Of a stretch of DNA of 64,000 nucleotides, positions 1 to 12,330 are shown piece by piece (positions within the stretch are counted from its first letter, which is position 1; the number at the start of each line of letters is the position of its first letter). The stretch is from Paramecium tetraurelia (lineage: Eukaryota; Ciliophora; Oligohymenophorea; Peniculida; Parameciidae): positions 310,001-374,000 of the forward strand of contig NW_001799444.1 of the NCBI RefSeq assembly GCF_000165425.1, given 5' to 3'. The notes under the pieces are model-generated. The model was not told where the DNA came from. It ran no database searches and was given only the letters and a program-made list of their open reading frames with translations. A program made the translations under genes and the position numbers.

Positions 1-1630
1 TACAATATAACATTCTGATTTATAACTCTATACAATAAAAAGAAACGATTAATCTACAAAAATGCAGAAAAAATTTAAGAATAAATAAGCTTTTACTTTT
101 CGTAGACTATATGATTTTAATCAAATACTTAAAATAGATTGCTAGACAAGATTATTAAATTAGATGCCACCATATCTTTTAATAAAACTATTTCTAAGGA
201 TAAATACACAATTATTAAAATTAATAAATATGAGATTTTTGAATATCATTAAAGATAATTTTTTTTTTTAAGAAGTAATACATATACATAGATATAACAT
301 AGACATTAAATATTCTTTAAGAATCTCGTTAACTATATTTTTTATCATAGCGTTTGAATTTTTAATTCTTAATATCATTAATAAAAACAAGTTATATCTG
401 AATCTTAAATAGACCATTATCAAATCTCTGCATTTATTATCAAAATCAGAGATAACTAAATCTATTTAGTAGATAGCATGGTTGAAGTTGCAATTGAGAT
501 TCCTCATTGACCTGGAAACCATGAAGTTTTTGAACTCTAAAACTACTCAAATATCATATTGTGAATAAATAACTAAGTATGATGATTAAGAATCAAACGT
601 TTAAATTCATACTAAAGCTAATTCATATATTGAATCCGCTTAGTGGATTAGAATTAAAGTAATAATTAATAATCATCATAGATCTCATTTTACTATATTA
701 TTTAAGATTTATCGTCATTATTTCCTCCTTTGTTTTCTATTATTTACTATTCGTTCAAGCATTTTATATGGAGCCTTGAGTATATTCAGTGAAAATTCCT
801 TTTGTCAAGATCAAGAACATCTCTATGCAATGGTGAGCAATAAAAAACTCTACATATATGATTAAAATTAAATAAATCTTATACATAGATAATTCTAATA
901 CAGCTATTGAAGTGATCAAGAAAAAAGTCGAAGAATTTATTAATTAAAATACAGGATGAATCAGAACAGATTTATGAGACTAATATTGATCAAGTATTCT
1001 AAATGTTTTATGGAAATTATTGTGAACTTTTTTTAGGTTTAATTTGATATAAATTATAGAAATAATGCCAAATAAAGGAGTTGATAATTATGATTCATGA
1101 CAGTATAAATTATGTGGTGCATTCACTAGAGGACTAAATCAATATCATTTATTACTGAGTTAAATTGCAATATCTCTCATAAATCCTAATGATACTAGAT
1201 ATGATTAACCAACCCTAAATACTCTTTTGAATTCAGTGAATTAATTCATAAAATCTATCTTAGGTGCAATAAAAATGCATATCATATTAAACAACTCACC
1301 CTAAATCTTTGGTTTGAATAGTACTTTCTCTATTCAGATAATGAAATGTTTCTAGAAATTCTATCAATGTATTTTATATTTTAACAATGGATGCTTAATG
1401 TTATTTTTTCTTTTACTTTTACTTTTTTATGCTTTTTTATTGAACTCATCTTAGTCAAGAAATTAAAAATAATTATAAATAAACATTAAAATATATTCAT
1501 AGATATTACTCAAATGAAGTGTTAAATAATCAGTAGAATATTAGAGTCAGATTTATAAGAGAAGGTTTTATTCAAAAATGAAATAATTTGTATAAATCGA
1601 TCTAATAAAATGCAATAGTTAATGAATTCA
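1..1630. other. gene-poor, probably decayed stretch
   Basis: No intact gene could be assembled here. On the plus strand, open stretches read in the ciliate code (about 560-770, 780-870 and 1110-1510) have protein-like composition, but they lie in different frames, are separated by TGA codons, and have no obvious GT...AG joins. The last one ends in a leucine/phenylalanine-rich segment near 1390-1440 that would make a membrane helix. This may be the relic of one membrane-anchored protein gene, but I recognise no family. The rest is AT-rich spacer. Confidence 0.4.
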
Positions 1631-3035
1631 TCATCTTTTTACAACATGACTCGTTTTATTTTTACCCTAGTTCACATGAACGATAATTTTGTCCTCATCC
1701 TTTTTGACATTCTATAAGGAGCTAACTTTATCTTAGAGTTCCCTATTCCTACTACGCAATAAATCTTCCAGTTGTCTCACCTTGGCCAACAAGATCTCAT
1801 AATTATGTTGTCTACTTAGAAGTAAATTGATACAGATCATCTCTTTCATTTAGTGAATCATCCAGTTAAGCTTTAAGATTAGCAATTACTTATTGTAATT
1901 CTACAATCTTTCTCTTTAACACTCTGATTTCCTCCGTTAATTCCTCATCATCAGATTCACTTTCGACTTTCTTTTAAATATTTTATTAAACCACAATTGG
2001 CTATCTAGCAGGTACTCTTTCTCTGATGATTCTTTCGACTGGGACAATCTTTTCAATTTCTATAATTCTTTCAATAGGTTTTTCAACGATCACTTATTAA
2101 GGAACATGCTAAATAACTGTCTGTACCTTTTCCTTCTTCTTTGCCAATTTGGCATCCTTGACTCTAATTTCTCTTTCTAATTGTTCAATTCTTAATTCCA
2201 ATATTCTATCTCGAGATGGAGAATGTTCTAAAGTTTATGGTTTGATTGACTCCATGTGTTCCAATCTTCTGCATTTGGTTTTCCATTCCTCACATTCATG
2301 TGTTTTCTCTTATAATTATTATTTGATTTTCTATAGTGTTAATTAAAGATATCATACTTCTAATTCAAATAAAATTTGTTGATATTTTTCATCAAATAAA
2401 GCCAATTAAGATTTTAATTTATATATTTATTCTTCTAATGATTTCTTTTCAAATTAGAATTCTTAAAGTAATACTTGTTTTTATTAATTCTAAATAAAAT
2501 GAAACAATATAGTACTAATTCTTTATTCAATCTCTCTCTCCAAAATTATTCTTATTCATTTAGCTTCTGAATATGAAAATTATTTTAATTTTCCATTTCT
2601 TATTTAAAATACTTGATTTTATCCTTTTTTTTAAATATAACTTCTTTCAATTTTGAGTTCTCTACTTAGACTGATTCTAATGTGCTTTCGGCTGCTTGCA
2701 ATTTCTGAGTTAATACATTAATTTGAGAATCCTTTTAGTGAATTTAAGGTTCATATTATTAAACCAATTCATTTAAAGATTTTTACTATAAAATTAAATT
2801 AAGATTTTACTAGAATCCTTTCACTTTCAGATAGAAGATTGATTTTCAATTCTTCAATATCTATGTGATATCTGTCTTCCAATTCCATTAATTGCATTCT
2901 TAACTATTCTCTTTCATTTATGATAGCTCCATTAATATCGGGTTGAGTCGTTTAGACCAAGCATTATTATTAGGTCACACACTAAGTTAAAGGGATGTGA
3001 CAAGATTAATATGGTTAACAAGTCGGATAATACAT
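1631..3035 (-). CDS. coiled-coil protein, 434 residues, function unknown
   Basis: The reading runs from ATG at 3035 to TGA at 1631 with four short introns (25, 26, 27 and 22 bases), which leaves exactly 435 codons. The first ~45 residues are Cys/Gln/Thr/Pro-rich. The rest is almost continuous heptad-like sequence rich in Glu, Lys, Leu and Gln, broken by a proline-containing hinge near the middle (two IEKIVPVER / PVERIIRERVPAR-like patches). It ends in a basic tail. There is no catalytic motif, signal peptide or membrane segment. A structural or basal-body/cytoskeletal role is only a guess from the coiled coil. It diverges from the Elf1-like gene, with about 135 bases between the two start codons. 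Confidence 0.75.
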
Positions 3036-3169
3036 TCGTTAAAATTAATTTGAATTATAATTATAATTACGAACTAAAATTATTACTATGAAGTTCAAAC
3101 AAAAAAGTACTATATTATTTGATATAATAGCTATCTTGATTTTGCAAGAATTACCAATATTAATATTTC

Positions 3170-3840
3170 ATGGGAGGAAGAAAAAGAACTTTTAAAGTCC
3201 TCAAAAAACCTAAAACAATGAAACCAAGAGCATATTTTGATTGTGCAGTTTGTGGATGGAAAGACTGCATTATTATTAAAATGTATTCATAGTTTTATCA
3301 TCATACTCTAGCAAGAAATGCTATAAAACTTCTAAGTTGGAATGTGAAAGATGTGAAACCAAATTCGATATGAAAGTTCGATCACTAGATGAACCTATTG
3401 ATATTTACCATGAGTGGCTTCATAAATTAAAAACTAAAGCTATTACACCCTATCCAAATAGAATGTAAGATGAATATGATGATACTGGAGATGAAGCCAA
3501 TGAAAATGATGTTGAATGTATTTCCTCTTATTATTTTATATTAGAATTACTGAAAAATCAAAAAGGAAAAAAAAATAAAAGAAAAAGAATTAAGAGGAAT
3601 GCGTCAGAGGAAGATATGTCCTCTAAGAATGATAAAGTATCTGATTCAGAAGAAGCTCTAGATCGGGATTAGGACATCTCTGAAGACTCATTATTAAACA
3701 AATAAAAAGTTGAAGACAATATTGATGATAACTAAGAAGATGAAAAAGAAAATGACTAAGAAGATGAGAAAGAAGATTCAGAGGATGAGTCATATAATAT
3801 TAAGGAATAATACAAAAGAAAAAGAGGTAAAAAAAAATGA
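3170..3840 (+). CDS. Elf1/ELOF1-like transcription elongation factor with acidic tail
   Basis: A 204-residue protein with two introns (3283-3311 and 3518-3544). The first ~75 residues match the Elf1 zinc-ribbon family. They show a basic start (MGGRKRTFK), a first knuckle CAVC, a second knuckle CERC, and the family pattern ending in DEPIDIYHEW, which corresponds to the E/QPVDVYSDW signature of ELOF1. Elf1 travels with RNA polymerase II through chromatin. The remaining ~120 residues are Lys/Asp/Glu-rich, like the acidic tail of the fungal proteins and much longer than animal ELOF1. The stop lies only 27 bases from the stop of the convergent gene at 3868. Confidence 0.85.
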
Positions 3841-3867
3841 TATTCAATTCATCTTAATATATAAAAT

Positions 3868-6500
3868 TCACTATTATTTTTATTATAGCTAACTCTATTA
3901 CAATGCTGATTTTAGAGTTACTTATGATTCCGATAAGTTTATAGAGTCTTGTTCATTTAATTAAGAACTTAATAATTTTTTATCTAATCCCTTTGTTTCC
4001 TTAAATTGTGATTCTACTAGACTTTCAGTCAATAAAGAATCCTTCAAAAAATTGGATTCTTATTTTATTAACAATGAATTTGTTGATTGAGTTTAAGATA
4101 TTCCCTTCTAATATTACAATTAAATTGGCGTTGAGTTTTTAATCATACTGATTTACTTTCCTTATTCAGTCATTTTTTGTACTTTCTCCTTTTCATTCCT
4201 GTTAGGATCCTTTATTTAATATTATTATTACATTTATATTCAATAGACCCTAAATGACAGGCTGCTCAATGAATTCCATATTTTAGCCACCCTTTTTTAT
4301 TACAATTACCTCATCATTTCCTTAATTATCTTTATTATTAATCTTACTTTCATTTTGTTAATCAAGTTATTTTATGGTTTGATCTTCATTTGATATATCA
4401 ATTTTATTGCTTGGAGAATCCTCAATTTTATTAATAGGAAGATCCTATTTATTTTGAACTTCCTAAATAATTTATTGATTCTCATTGATTCTATCATCCT
4501 TAATCATCTGTAGATCATTTTTAAAATATCTATTAATCGATAATTCCTCATTTGGTCTATCATTTGGTCTATCATTTTGTTTATTAATAAGATTCTCCTT
4601 AGGTTTATCTATTTAATTGCTGTGAGAATTATAGTCTAGCATATCAATTTTATTAATAAGTAGATCCTAACTTATTTAAATATTATTGCTGATTTATGAA
4701 TCCTCATTTAATTTATCAATCACTATCTGATTATCAATTTTACTGTTATATAATTCTGTAAAATTTTTTAAACTTTATTAATTTTATTCTATTTTAACCT
4801 CATTTATTAATTCATCATATTGATCTTCCTTTTAGGGTTACATTTATTTGCTTAAATCAACTTTCTCTAAAATATCATATGTTGCATTCAGTTTTTTAGG
4901 TAGTGTTATTTTATTCAGATTCAGTGGCATTTCTTCTTAAACCCTTTTTCCTGATGATGAAGCTCTTACAATAAGCGTTTACTAATTTTCGTATTTTGGA
5001 ATTTTTGGATTTTTAAAACTAGTGGCTCTAGTGAAATTTTAGGGTTTCATTATGATTCTTTCATCTGCTTTCTAATTTTTGGCTTTAGGGGTTTTTCTGT
5101 TTGATTTCCTTTCTTCTGAATATCTACTTGTTTCATCTTTATCTTATATTTTTCTTTCTTCTGAATAATAATTTGATTTTCTCTCCTCTTCTGATTTTAA
5201 TCTTGAACTATAAGACCTCTAAGATTTATTTTATCTGGTTTAATTTATTATACTATTTTCCTTTTTGACTTTATCCTTATTTTAACTCAATTAATTAGAT
5301 TTTACACTTTTCACTTCAATTTATGCCTTTTATGCTTGTTTTAGTTTAGAAGTATCACTTTTGGGTGTCTAGACAGTTGATTTTTATTTTGATATCGCTT
5401 AATGTTACACCTAATTGGATTTCTCCGCAATGGTTTATTTATTGATCTCTTATTTATTTTATATAAAATGATAAGATTAATTTGTGAGATCTTATTCATT
5501 TTATTTTCCTTAAAATGAGGATGGAGTGGCTGGTTTAAACATTTTTGTACCTTCTTATTGATGTGAAAAGATTGTTTTATTTATTGGAGTTAGATCAATT
5601 TTGGGATTTTCTGTTATTTTTGATGTATTTTACTATTATTCATAATTTCTAAATTTTAAGTCTTATTATTCCTATATCTCTTTATATCTCAATTCTTTTT
5701 AAATCATCTACTATTTCATTTATTTATTTTTTTTTTCTCTTTATTCTTTGATTTCCATGTCTTTTAACTCTTTTACTTATTTTTCATTTCTCTTTGATGC
5801 AGATTCTATGATATGTTACTGTTTCTACTCATCCCTCTATTTTTGAAACGATAATTTTGATTTTTATAATTCTTCCTCATCTTTTTTCTCTAAAGTTACC
5901 AACACATTTTTCCATTTATCAACATTTGCAAACACACCTTTATCAAAGCCAGAAGCATTTTATGATTATTTAGCAGTATTTACAATTTTTCTTGACCTAA
6001 ACAATGTGTCAGCTTTTACCATTAATTTATTAAGTTTCTCAGTTTATTCTTTGCTCTTTGTTGCACTCATTAATCTCGATATATTTCTTTTAATAACCTT
6101 TCGGCCATATTCATCATTTTTCTCTTTATGATCTTCCTTCTCCTTGATTTTATGATTCCTAGGACATTTAAAAGGACATTGTATTTTAACTTTATTTTAT
6201 AATTGCTCATATCGAGTAATGCACTCCTTTCTTTCATATGGATCATCCTAATAGGGAAACTTTCTTCTTAAAAGTTCTGTATATCCTGCTTTCACATTAG
6301 GTTTTTCAGGAGGAGGATTCAGTTTTTAAAATACTTTATTACCACTCTCATCCACAATAAATCTACATTTTTCCTCAAAATCACTAATATGTTAGTAAGC
6401 AGAAGATATCACTCTATTTTTGATATGAACAATACTGTTTTGGTGCTGTAATTATAAAGGGAGCTTTCTTTTCGTTTTTTTTCTCCTAATTTTAATCCAT
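3868..6500 (-). CDS. large charged coiled-coil protein, 862 residues, function unknown
   Basis: ATG at 6500, TGA at 3868, introns of 22 bases at 6414-6435 and of 22 bases near 4215; the exons total exactly 863 codons. The N-terminal ~130 residues are the most structured part (ISDFEEKCRFIVDESGNKVF, then a Pro-rich PPPEKP and a CPFKCP cysteine pair). A long Lys/Glu/Gln coiled coil follows around residues 190-330. The C-terminal half is low-complexity, rich in Ser, Asn, Lys, Ile and Gln. I do not recognise the family. It overlaps no neighbour: the Elf1-like gene converges from the other side, and the TTLL-like pseudogene starts 39 bases upstream on the opposite strand. Confidence 0.75.
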
Positions 6501-6539
6501 TTGTGTTAATAATAAATTATTCATGCAGTTTAGAATTAA

Positions 6540-7990
6540 ATGAGAAAAACTCATTCTCCTTAAGGTAACTAGTACTTTATAATAGGAAGAGTCAAGGTTT
6601 CCAAAATTTAAACTTCAAGATTAACTGGAAACTTATGGATTGCTATCCAAAATTACTCCTAATTAACATTTCAGAATTGAAAATATCTAAAATAATTCCA
6701 ATAAATATATATTACCTCACTTATAAAAAAGAATAGCAAATAGTTAATCGAATGAGAAAAATGTTGATTCTCGCATTTCAATTGGGAATACATTAAAATA
6801 GATTGAAAGAAAAATTAAAGCTAAGGATATCATATTAGCTTGAAATTCCATCTAGTAAATATATTAAAACTAGAAGTAAGTCAAAAAAAATATGTGAAGT
6901 TTGATGGAATCTACTTTGAAGGAGAAAAATATTGTTTAGAATTAGAGTTTTAAGATAAAATTGCAAATATTAGATAATATTACAATTACATCAACATATC
7001 AATATTCATAAAATCAACTGTTAATTTTTATAAGGCTTGCGTATCAAAAAGGAATAATGGATAATTAGTAAAAACACTACTTAAATTAAAATGGTGGTGG
7101 TTGGTTGAGGAGAATTACAAAGACAATTTTAACTTTTTATGGGAATCTTCACGAAATGACAATTTTATAATTACAATGCCATACTAGGAATAAGACAATA
7201 ATTATAATTGTAATGTTTCAGAATAATAAGGTGACTAAGATATTCTATTGAATGACATCCTTATGGAAAATTGCTTCCTAAAAATTCACAAATTAAATGA
7301 GTTTATTTGAAAAAAAATTGGAAAATTGAATAAATTGTTAAATTATGAATAATGTGTGTGCAGTTTTGCAACAATTTTCGATATGTGAAATTAAAACATC
7401 AACCAAAATGCATTATAATATCTAAAATAATACGGGTCCAAAAAAGAATTTATTCCTCTATTTGAAAATTATTGTGAATTATATTCGAAAAGTGTCTTTG
7501 CGCTTTTTCCTTAACTTATCATATTAAGAATAAGTTCGGTTTAGAAAATTATCTAATTGAAAATTTCAAATGCAAAAGAAATTTGGATTGTCAAACCTGA
7601 AGAAATAACCAATCAAGGATATATCAACAATCCCTTGTTATATAATTAAAGAAAATTTGATATTCGATGCTTTATACTTTTTACAAGGATTAATGGCCAA
7701 TAGAAAGGATATTGGTATTAGGATGGCGAAATCAGAACTTCTCCTCAAAATATTCAATCTAAACAATTTATCAAACAAAATGATACACTTAACAAATAGC
7801 TTAATGCTGTTTCTGAGCTTTTAGATCCATTAAAAAGAGAAAATACATTTGAACTATTTGGATTAGATTTCATGAAAGATGAATCCTCTCACACTTGGTT
7901 AATTGAAACTAATACAAATCCTTGTTTAGAATAAACAGGCCCATTAGATTGAAAATCTCCTAAAAATTGTAATTGTTACTTTAAACCCTA
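6540..7990 (+). pseudogene. tubulin-tyrosine-ligase-like (TTLL) pseudogene
   Basis: Plus-strand reading shows pieces of the ciliate TTLL plan in order. There is a Gln/Asn-rich N-terminus (~6590-6830), the family's triple-tryptophan segment (KWWWLVEENYKDNFNFLW, ~7090-7140), an ATP-grasp core (IWIVKPEEITNQGYI near 7590, then RKFDIRCFILFT near 7650) and the magnesium-binding end (FELFGLDFMKDE...WLIETNTNPCLE, ~7850-7935). The ATP-grasp part is in one frame but carries in-frame TGA codons near 7308, 7385 and 7948, and the N-terminal part needs at least one frame change near 6830. TTLLs add Glu or Gly to tubulin tails. This copy looks dead but not ancient, because long stretches still read cleanly. 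Confidence 0.75.
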
Positions 7991-8451
7991 CTCTTTTTTT
8001 TTCTCATAAAAAGTTTGTATCTGAATGCTTGAATAAGAAATACGAACTTATTTATGATACTTCCAAAATGTTGAAATTAAAAAAGAATTGTGAAAGACTT
8101 GTAACTTACTAGTTTATTTTAATGTAATTAAATAATTTTTTATCAACCTATAACTTAATTATGTTGAACAAATAATGCTATTTTAATTGTCTAAACGGTT
8201 TTTTTTAATATAATCGAAAAAATATTACTTTTAAACCAAGAAATTTAGTGCAATTTAATTATGATATTTCACAAAATTAAAATAAAGTGTAAATTTACTA
8301 GTATTTTAGTGATCACATGTCGATATAAATGTAAATTTTTAAATCTAATTTTGAAATTCAAGACATTAAAATGATAAATATTGGTAATTCTTAAAGGATA
8401 TATAAATTTTTCATATTTTTTTGATTGTTTAGGAATTAATTGAATTTATAA
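7991..8451. other. AT-rich spacer
   Basis: No open reading of note on either strand. It separates the TTLL-like pseudogene from the three-kinase gene that ends at 8452. Confidence 0.6.
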
Positions 8452-11073
8452 TCATTGATATGGAGTAGTGCTCTAAACCAAATTTATTGACTATGGGAAT
8501 TTGAGTTATAATTATTTTTAAACTGAATCTATATTAGGTCTTTTGTGAGGTATTGGATCAATCATTTATGAAAGTAAATTTTTTAATTCTTCTCTGATTT
8601 GTAATTATTGAATTTCAAATCGTACTTATTGTTAGTTTTGGCAATAATTAAAAATTGATTATTATATTTCCCTTATAGATGAACCTTGATATAGAATAGA
8701 AATGAATACCATTAAATAAAGGAGATTATTTGAATATCTCAAAGAATAGACATCCTAAAGACCAAATGTCAACAGAAGCTGTATAATCATCTGATCCATT
8801 GATTATCTCTGGTGCTTAATACTGTGGGGATCCTACCATTTTTGTCTTTCTTAAATTTTATTCCCCATGTTTTACTAAACCAAAATCAATTAATTTGTAT
8901 ATGGAACCGACTTATATAAAGTTTTCAGGTTTAATATCTCTATGAATAAGTCCTAATTTATGAAGAAATGCAATTGATTAAGCAATCTAATATTTAATAT
9001 ATATGAATTACTTATTAACAAATTTATTCTTTTTATTATTATGGTATTCTGTTTGTTTTTAAAACAGAATTCATATCTTTAATTCCAAGTTCCATAATCA
9101 ATACTTATTACTTTTAATATTCAAACCTTTCATAGACTCTAATCAAATTGCTTTTTTGAAATGCAGTTTATTCCTTATTTTTCTAGTAATCAATCAAATA
9201 ATCAATAAATTAGAGTTCTTGATCTTTCATTTTTTATTAAATTTTCAATGCAACTTCTGTTGAGTAAAATGTTTCATTTACTGCTTTTGCTTAATAAACA
9301 GCTCCTTCTCCTCCATCTCCTATAAGTTTACTTAAAACAAAATAACGTTTTGGAAACTACCCTGTTGGAGCATCAAAAATTGAATTTACTTGCTATTGAT
9401 AGTTATTAAGGTAATCTTAAATAAATTTAATAACTTAATTTAAATCAATGCTTGAATTTGATTCATCAATAGATTAAAGCATTGGTAGAATTAATTATTC
9501 AAATTGAATCTGTTTGATTTTATTTAAGATTTGTTCTTTCTAATTTAAATAATTACTTATGTCCGACTAAATTTGTCTTTTCTAATTAGCCTATAAGGAT
9601 CTACTTCCAAATAACACACTTCCTTAAAGAATTTAATAAAATAGGCAGCCTAAACGGAATTTATCTTTTTATTTTGCATCCAACTCAAGAAAATCTGTTT
9701 ATGGCTGTTGTTCAGGTTAGTATTTTGAAATTGAATGAAATTTGGCAAGTTTCCAATTATTATTAACTTTAAAATATTAATCCAAATGAATATCTGTGTG
9801 ACAATAATTATTTTAATGAAGATACTATATGGACTTAGAAATCTATCAAAAATAACCTATAATTAAATACATCTAATATTATTAAAAGTTTTTCTTATAA
9901 GCTTAAATTGTTCTTCTGATAAAGATATTCTTACAATTCAATTGATAGTGATTCCATAACTAAATATCCTTTATTATCAATAATATGATTAACTTAAATA
10001 TTAGTATGTAATGGAATGTCTATTTTGTTATCATGTTAGTGGCTTCTCAACCAATTTATAAATTCTTAGTTTATTGTACCAATCCCATAAACTACTAATG
10101 TATATTCTTTTTAATTCTCATATATTGTATAAAATTTATCTTCTCTATTTAAGTAGTTGAAGATATTTTTTCCGAAAGGAAGTTAATTATAGATATTTTA
10201 AATCTCATCAACAACATCTTTTATATTTGGTCTATTTTCTGGTTTATTAAGCATTTTTATGATTAGAATTTTCCAATGATTATCAATTTTATCTAAATTT
10301 ACTTCTTCTAAATACTTTTCTCTGTTTTCTTTAAAACGTTTTTGTTATTTTTCTATCTCTTTATGGTTTTTCCCTAAAAAATACATCAAAGAATATCAAA
10401 CCTTTAAAAAATGGCTCATTCTAGAATATTTCATAAAATGTGCAACCAAGAGACCAAATATCAATTTCTTGAGAGTATTTTTCCGTTTTGGTTTCAGGTG
10501 CTTGATATTATGGAGTGCCAACAATTGAATCGAGTCTTTACTAGATCGTCTTAGATTGTTTAGTCAATCCAAAGTCAGTTAACTTGAATTAATTTTAAAA
10601 CTTAATAAAATTTTCTGGTTTGATATCTCTATGAAGATAATGATTATTGTGAAGAAATTGTATTGATTTTGAAATCTAATTATTAAAATCAGTCATACTT
10701 GAAAACATATATCTACTTTCTCGTCATAATTTAATGTCTTCGAATCCAGAAATTATTTTAAGGAACATTATCCTAATTCCATAACCAAATATGTTTAATT
10801 ATTATACATTATACGTTCAAAAATTTTAACAAGAAACGATTATTTACCATCATCTTTTTTTTAGTATTCAAGAATCCAATCAATTAATTGTTCTTCTCTT
10901 TCTTTAAATTCTTTATATAATTTAATGGCAACATTAGTTTGATAAAATGATTAATTTTCAACTTTTGCTTCAAATACTTCCCCCTCAATCCCTTGTCCTA
11001 TTTATTTTAAAAGTATAAAACGCCTTTGTTGAAATTCTTTTGCAGGGGATTCAATAACTTGATTAACAAACAT
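8452..11073 (-). CDS. protein kinase with three tandem kinase-like domains (kinase-pseudokinase-kinase)
   Basis: 830 residues; ATG at 11073, TGA at 8452, five introns (23, 28, 28, 25, 25 bases) leaving exactly 831 codons. Domain 1 (about residues 15-270) has a glycine-loop-like IGQGIEGEVFEAKV, the ATP lysine in NVAIKLY, HRDIKPENF (~139), DFG in LTDFGLTK and GTPQYQAPE, so it looks active. Domain 2 (~300-520) keeps the fold but has HTDIHLDQYF (~398) in place of HRD...N and KFHS in place of DFG, so it is probably inactive. Domain 3 (~535-825) again has a glycine loop, VALKI, HRDIKPENF (~675), DFG in LIDFGLVKHG and GSPQYQAPE. Domain 3, with its introns, is repeated in inverted orientation in the gene at 18790. 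The substrate is unknown. Confidence 0.85.
8471..9406 (-). repeat. left arm of a 936-base inverted repeat
   Basis: The reverse complement of this interval matches 19631-20566 with no difference that I could find over the segments compared, and both arms are the same length (936 bases). The arm covers the last kinase domain and its two introns. Homology stops abruptly: outward of the arms the flanks differ immediately (…GAGCACTACTCC against …GAGTGCTGGTAA at the C-terminal side). The arms lie about 10.2 kb apart. Confidence 0.9.
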
Positions 11074-12330
11074 ATTTTTCGATATATATATTTAATTATT
11101 ATAGAATTATGAAAATTATGAATGTTATTTTCACTATATTGAAAAAATCATTTTGATTTTTTTAATTTATATTATAAATTTTATCTGTTAATGATTTAAA
11201 ATTGAGTTTATTATGAATTTGAATTGAGTTTAAATAAATCCATTATTTAAATATAAGAAAACAAATTTGTAATAAATCTATTATAATTCTAAAGGTAATT
11301 GTGTAGTAATTATTTATGAATTTTGGTATTTAAATTTTTATAACTATTATTTAGTATTAAGAGGTTAGATTTGAATTATTAAAGCAAAGTAAATCTGGAA
11401 ACTTATGTTGATAATCAATTTCCTATAATCTACAAAAGCAAGATTTTTGCTTTGTGTAGTTCTTTTCAATGAAAATTGATTATTAACTTGCTTATTGATA
11501 AATGAGTAGTATAATCAAATAGATTCTTTTCAAGTGATTTTAGATTGGTTTTAATCTCTCTCCTAGAAGTTATGGGTATGAATATTATTCAAGAGGTTCA
11601 ACCTGAAAAATATCAACATTGTTAGCATTAAACATGAATGATTCTAATAACGGATTAGTACTTACCTATTAAATGAACTAATTTAATAATTCAAGATTGA
11701 TCATATATTTTGGTAAATCCGATTCATTTCCTCAATACAATTTATAAATTATGAAATAATATTATGAGAAAAGAGGAGCAGAGTTGAAATACTAGAGTCA
11801 GATATAACCCTCGATAATGATAGGCTTCCATTACACTTTTACTTCCTATTACTTATGGGTTTTAGAAAATCAAATTACAAATAAATTGGATAATCTAAAT
11901 TTATTTTGATAAATTAATTAGATAGATTTTTAGCTTGATTTTCTAACCTCTTAATTTATCTTTAATAAATTTGAAAAGCATGATAATTTGATTATGGCAA
12001 TAATATAATTTTTTTGTCAATTATTATTATTGAGAATTAGTATCGCTAGAAAAAAATTAAACAATAAAGTCTAAATCAATAGAGAAACACTTTTTTCCAT
12101 TCATTTATTAAAAACTAAATGAAAAAATTCTGTTTATTATTAAAGAACAGCGTATGATTTATGATTGTATTTATATATTTAGATCTTCCTCTCAGTACTT
12201 AATTAGTTTTTATGAATTTTGTTAAACTGATTAGCTTCATATTATAAATAATTATGTAAAGAATGTGATATTTCAAATAATAAAATATCAATAGAGATAG
12301 ATTATATATTTATTTTTGATAATTAAAGAG
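11074..12330. other. gene-free spacer upstream of two divergent genes
   Basis: AT-rich DNA between the start of the three-kinase gene and the start of the surface antigen. Short protein-like runs near 11560-11870 are interrupted in all frames, and I could not connect them by introns. At 1.26 kb this is long for this genome and may hold the control region of the surface antigen, but I see no specific element. Confidence 0.5.

Noticed and set aside
3896-4090. Open plus-strand reading with good protein look (NADFRVTYDSDKF...)
   Set aside because: It is the antisense of the C-terminus of the minus-strand gene at 3868-6500, whose frame closes properly at TGA 3868 after a normal intron.
6551-6660. 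Minus-strand reading (WIAIHKFPVNLEVQILE...) that looked like an exon end
   Set aside because: The plus strand of the same bases carries the N-terminus of the TTLL-like pseudogene, and no start or upstream exon fits on the minus strand.
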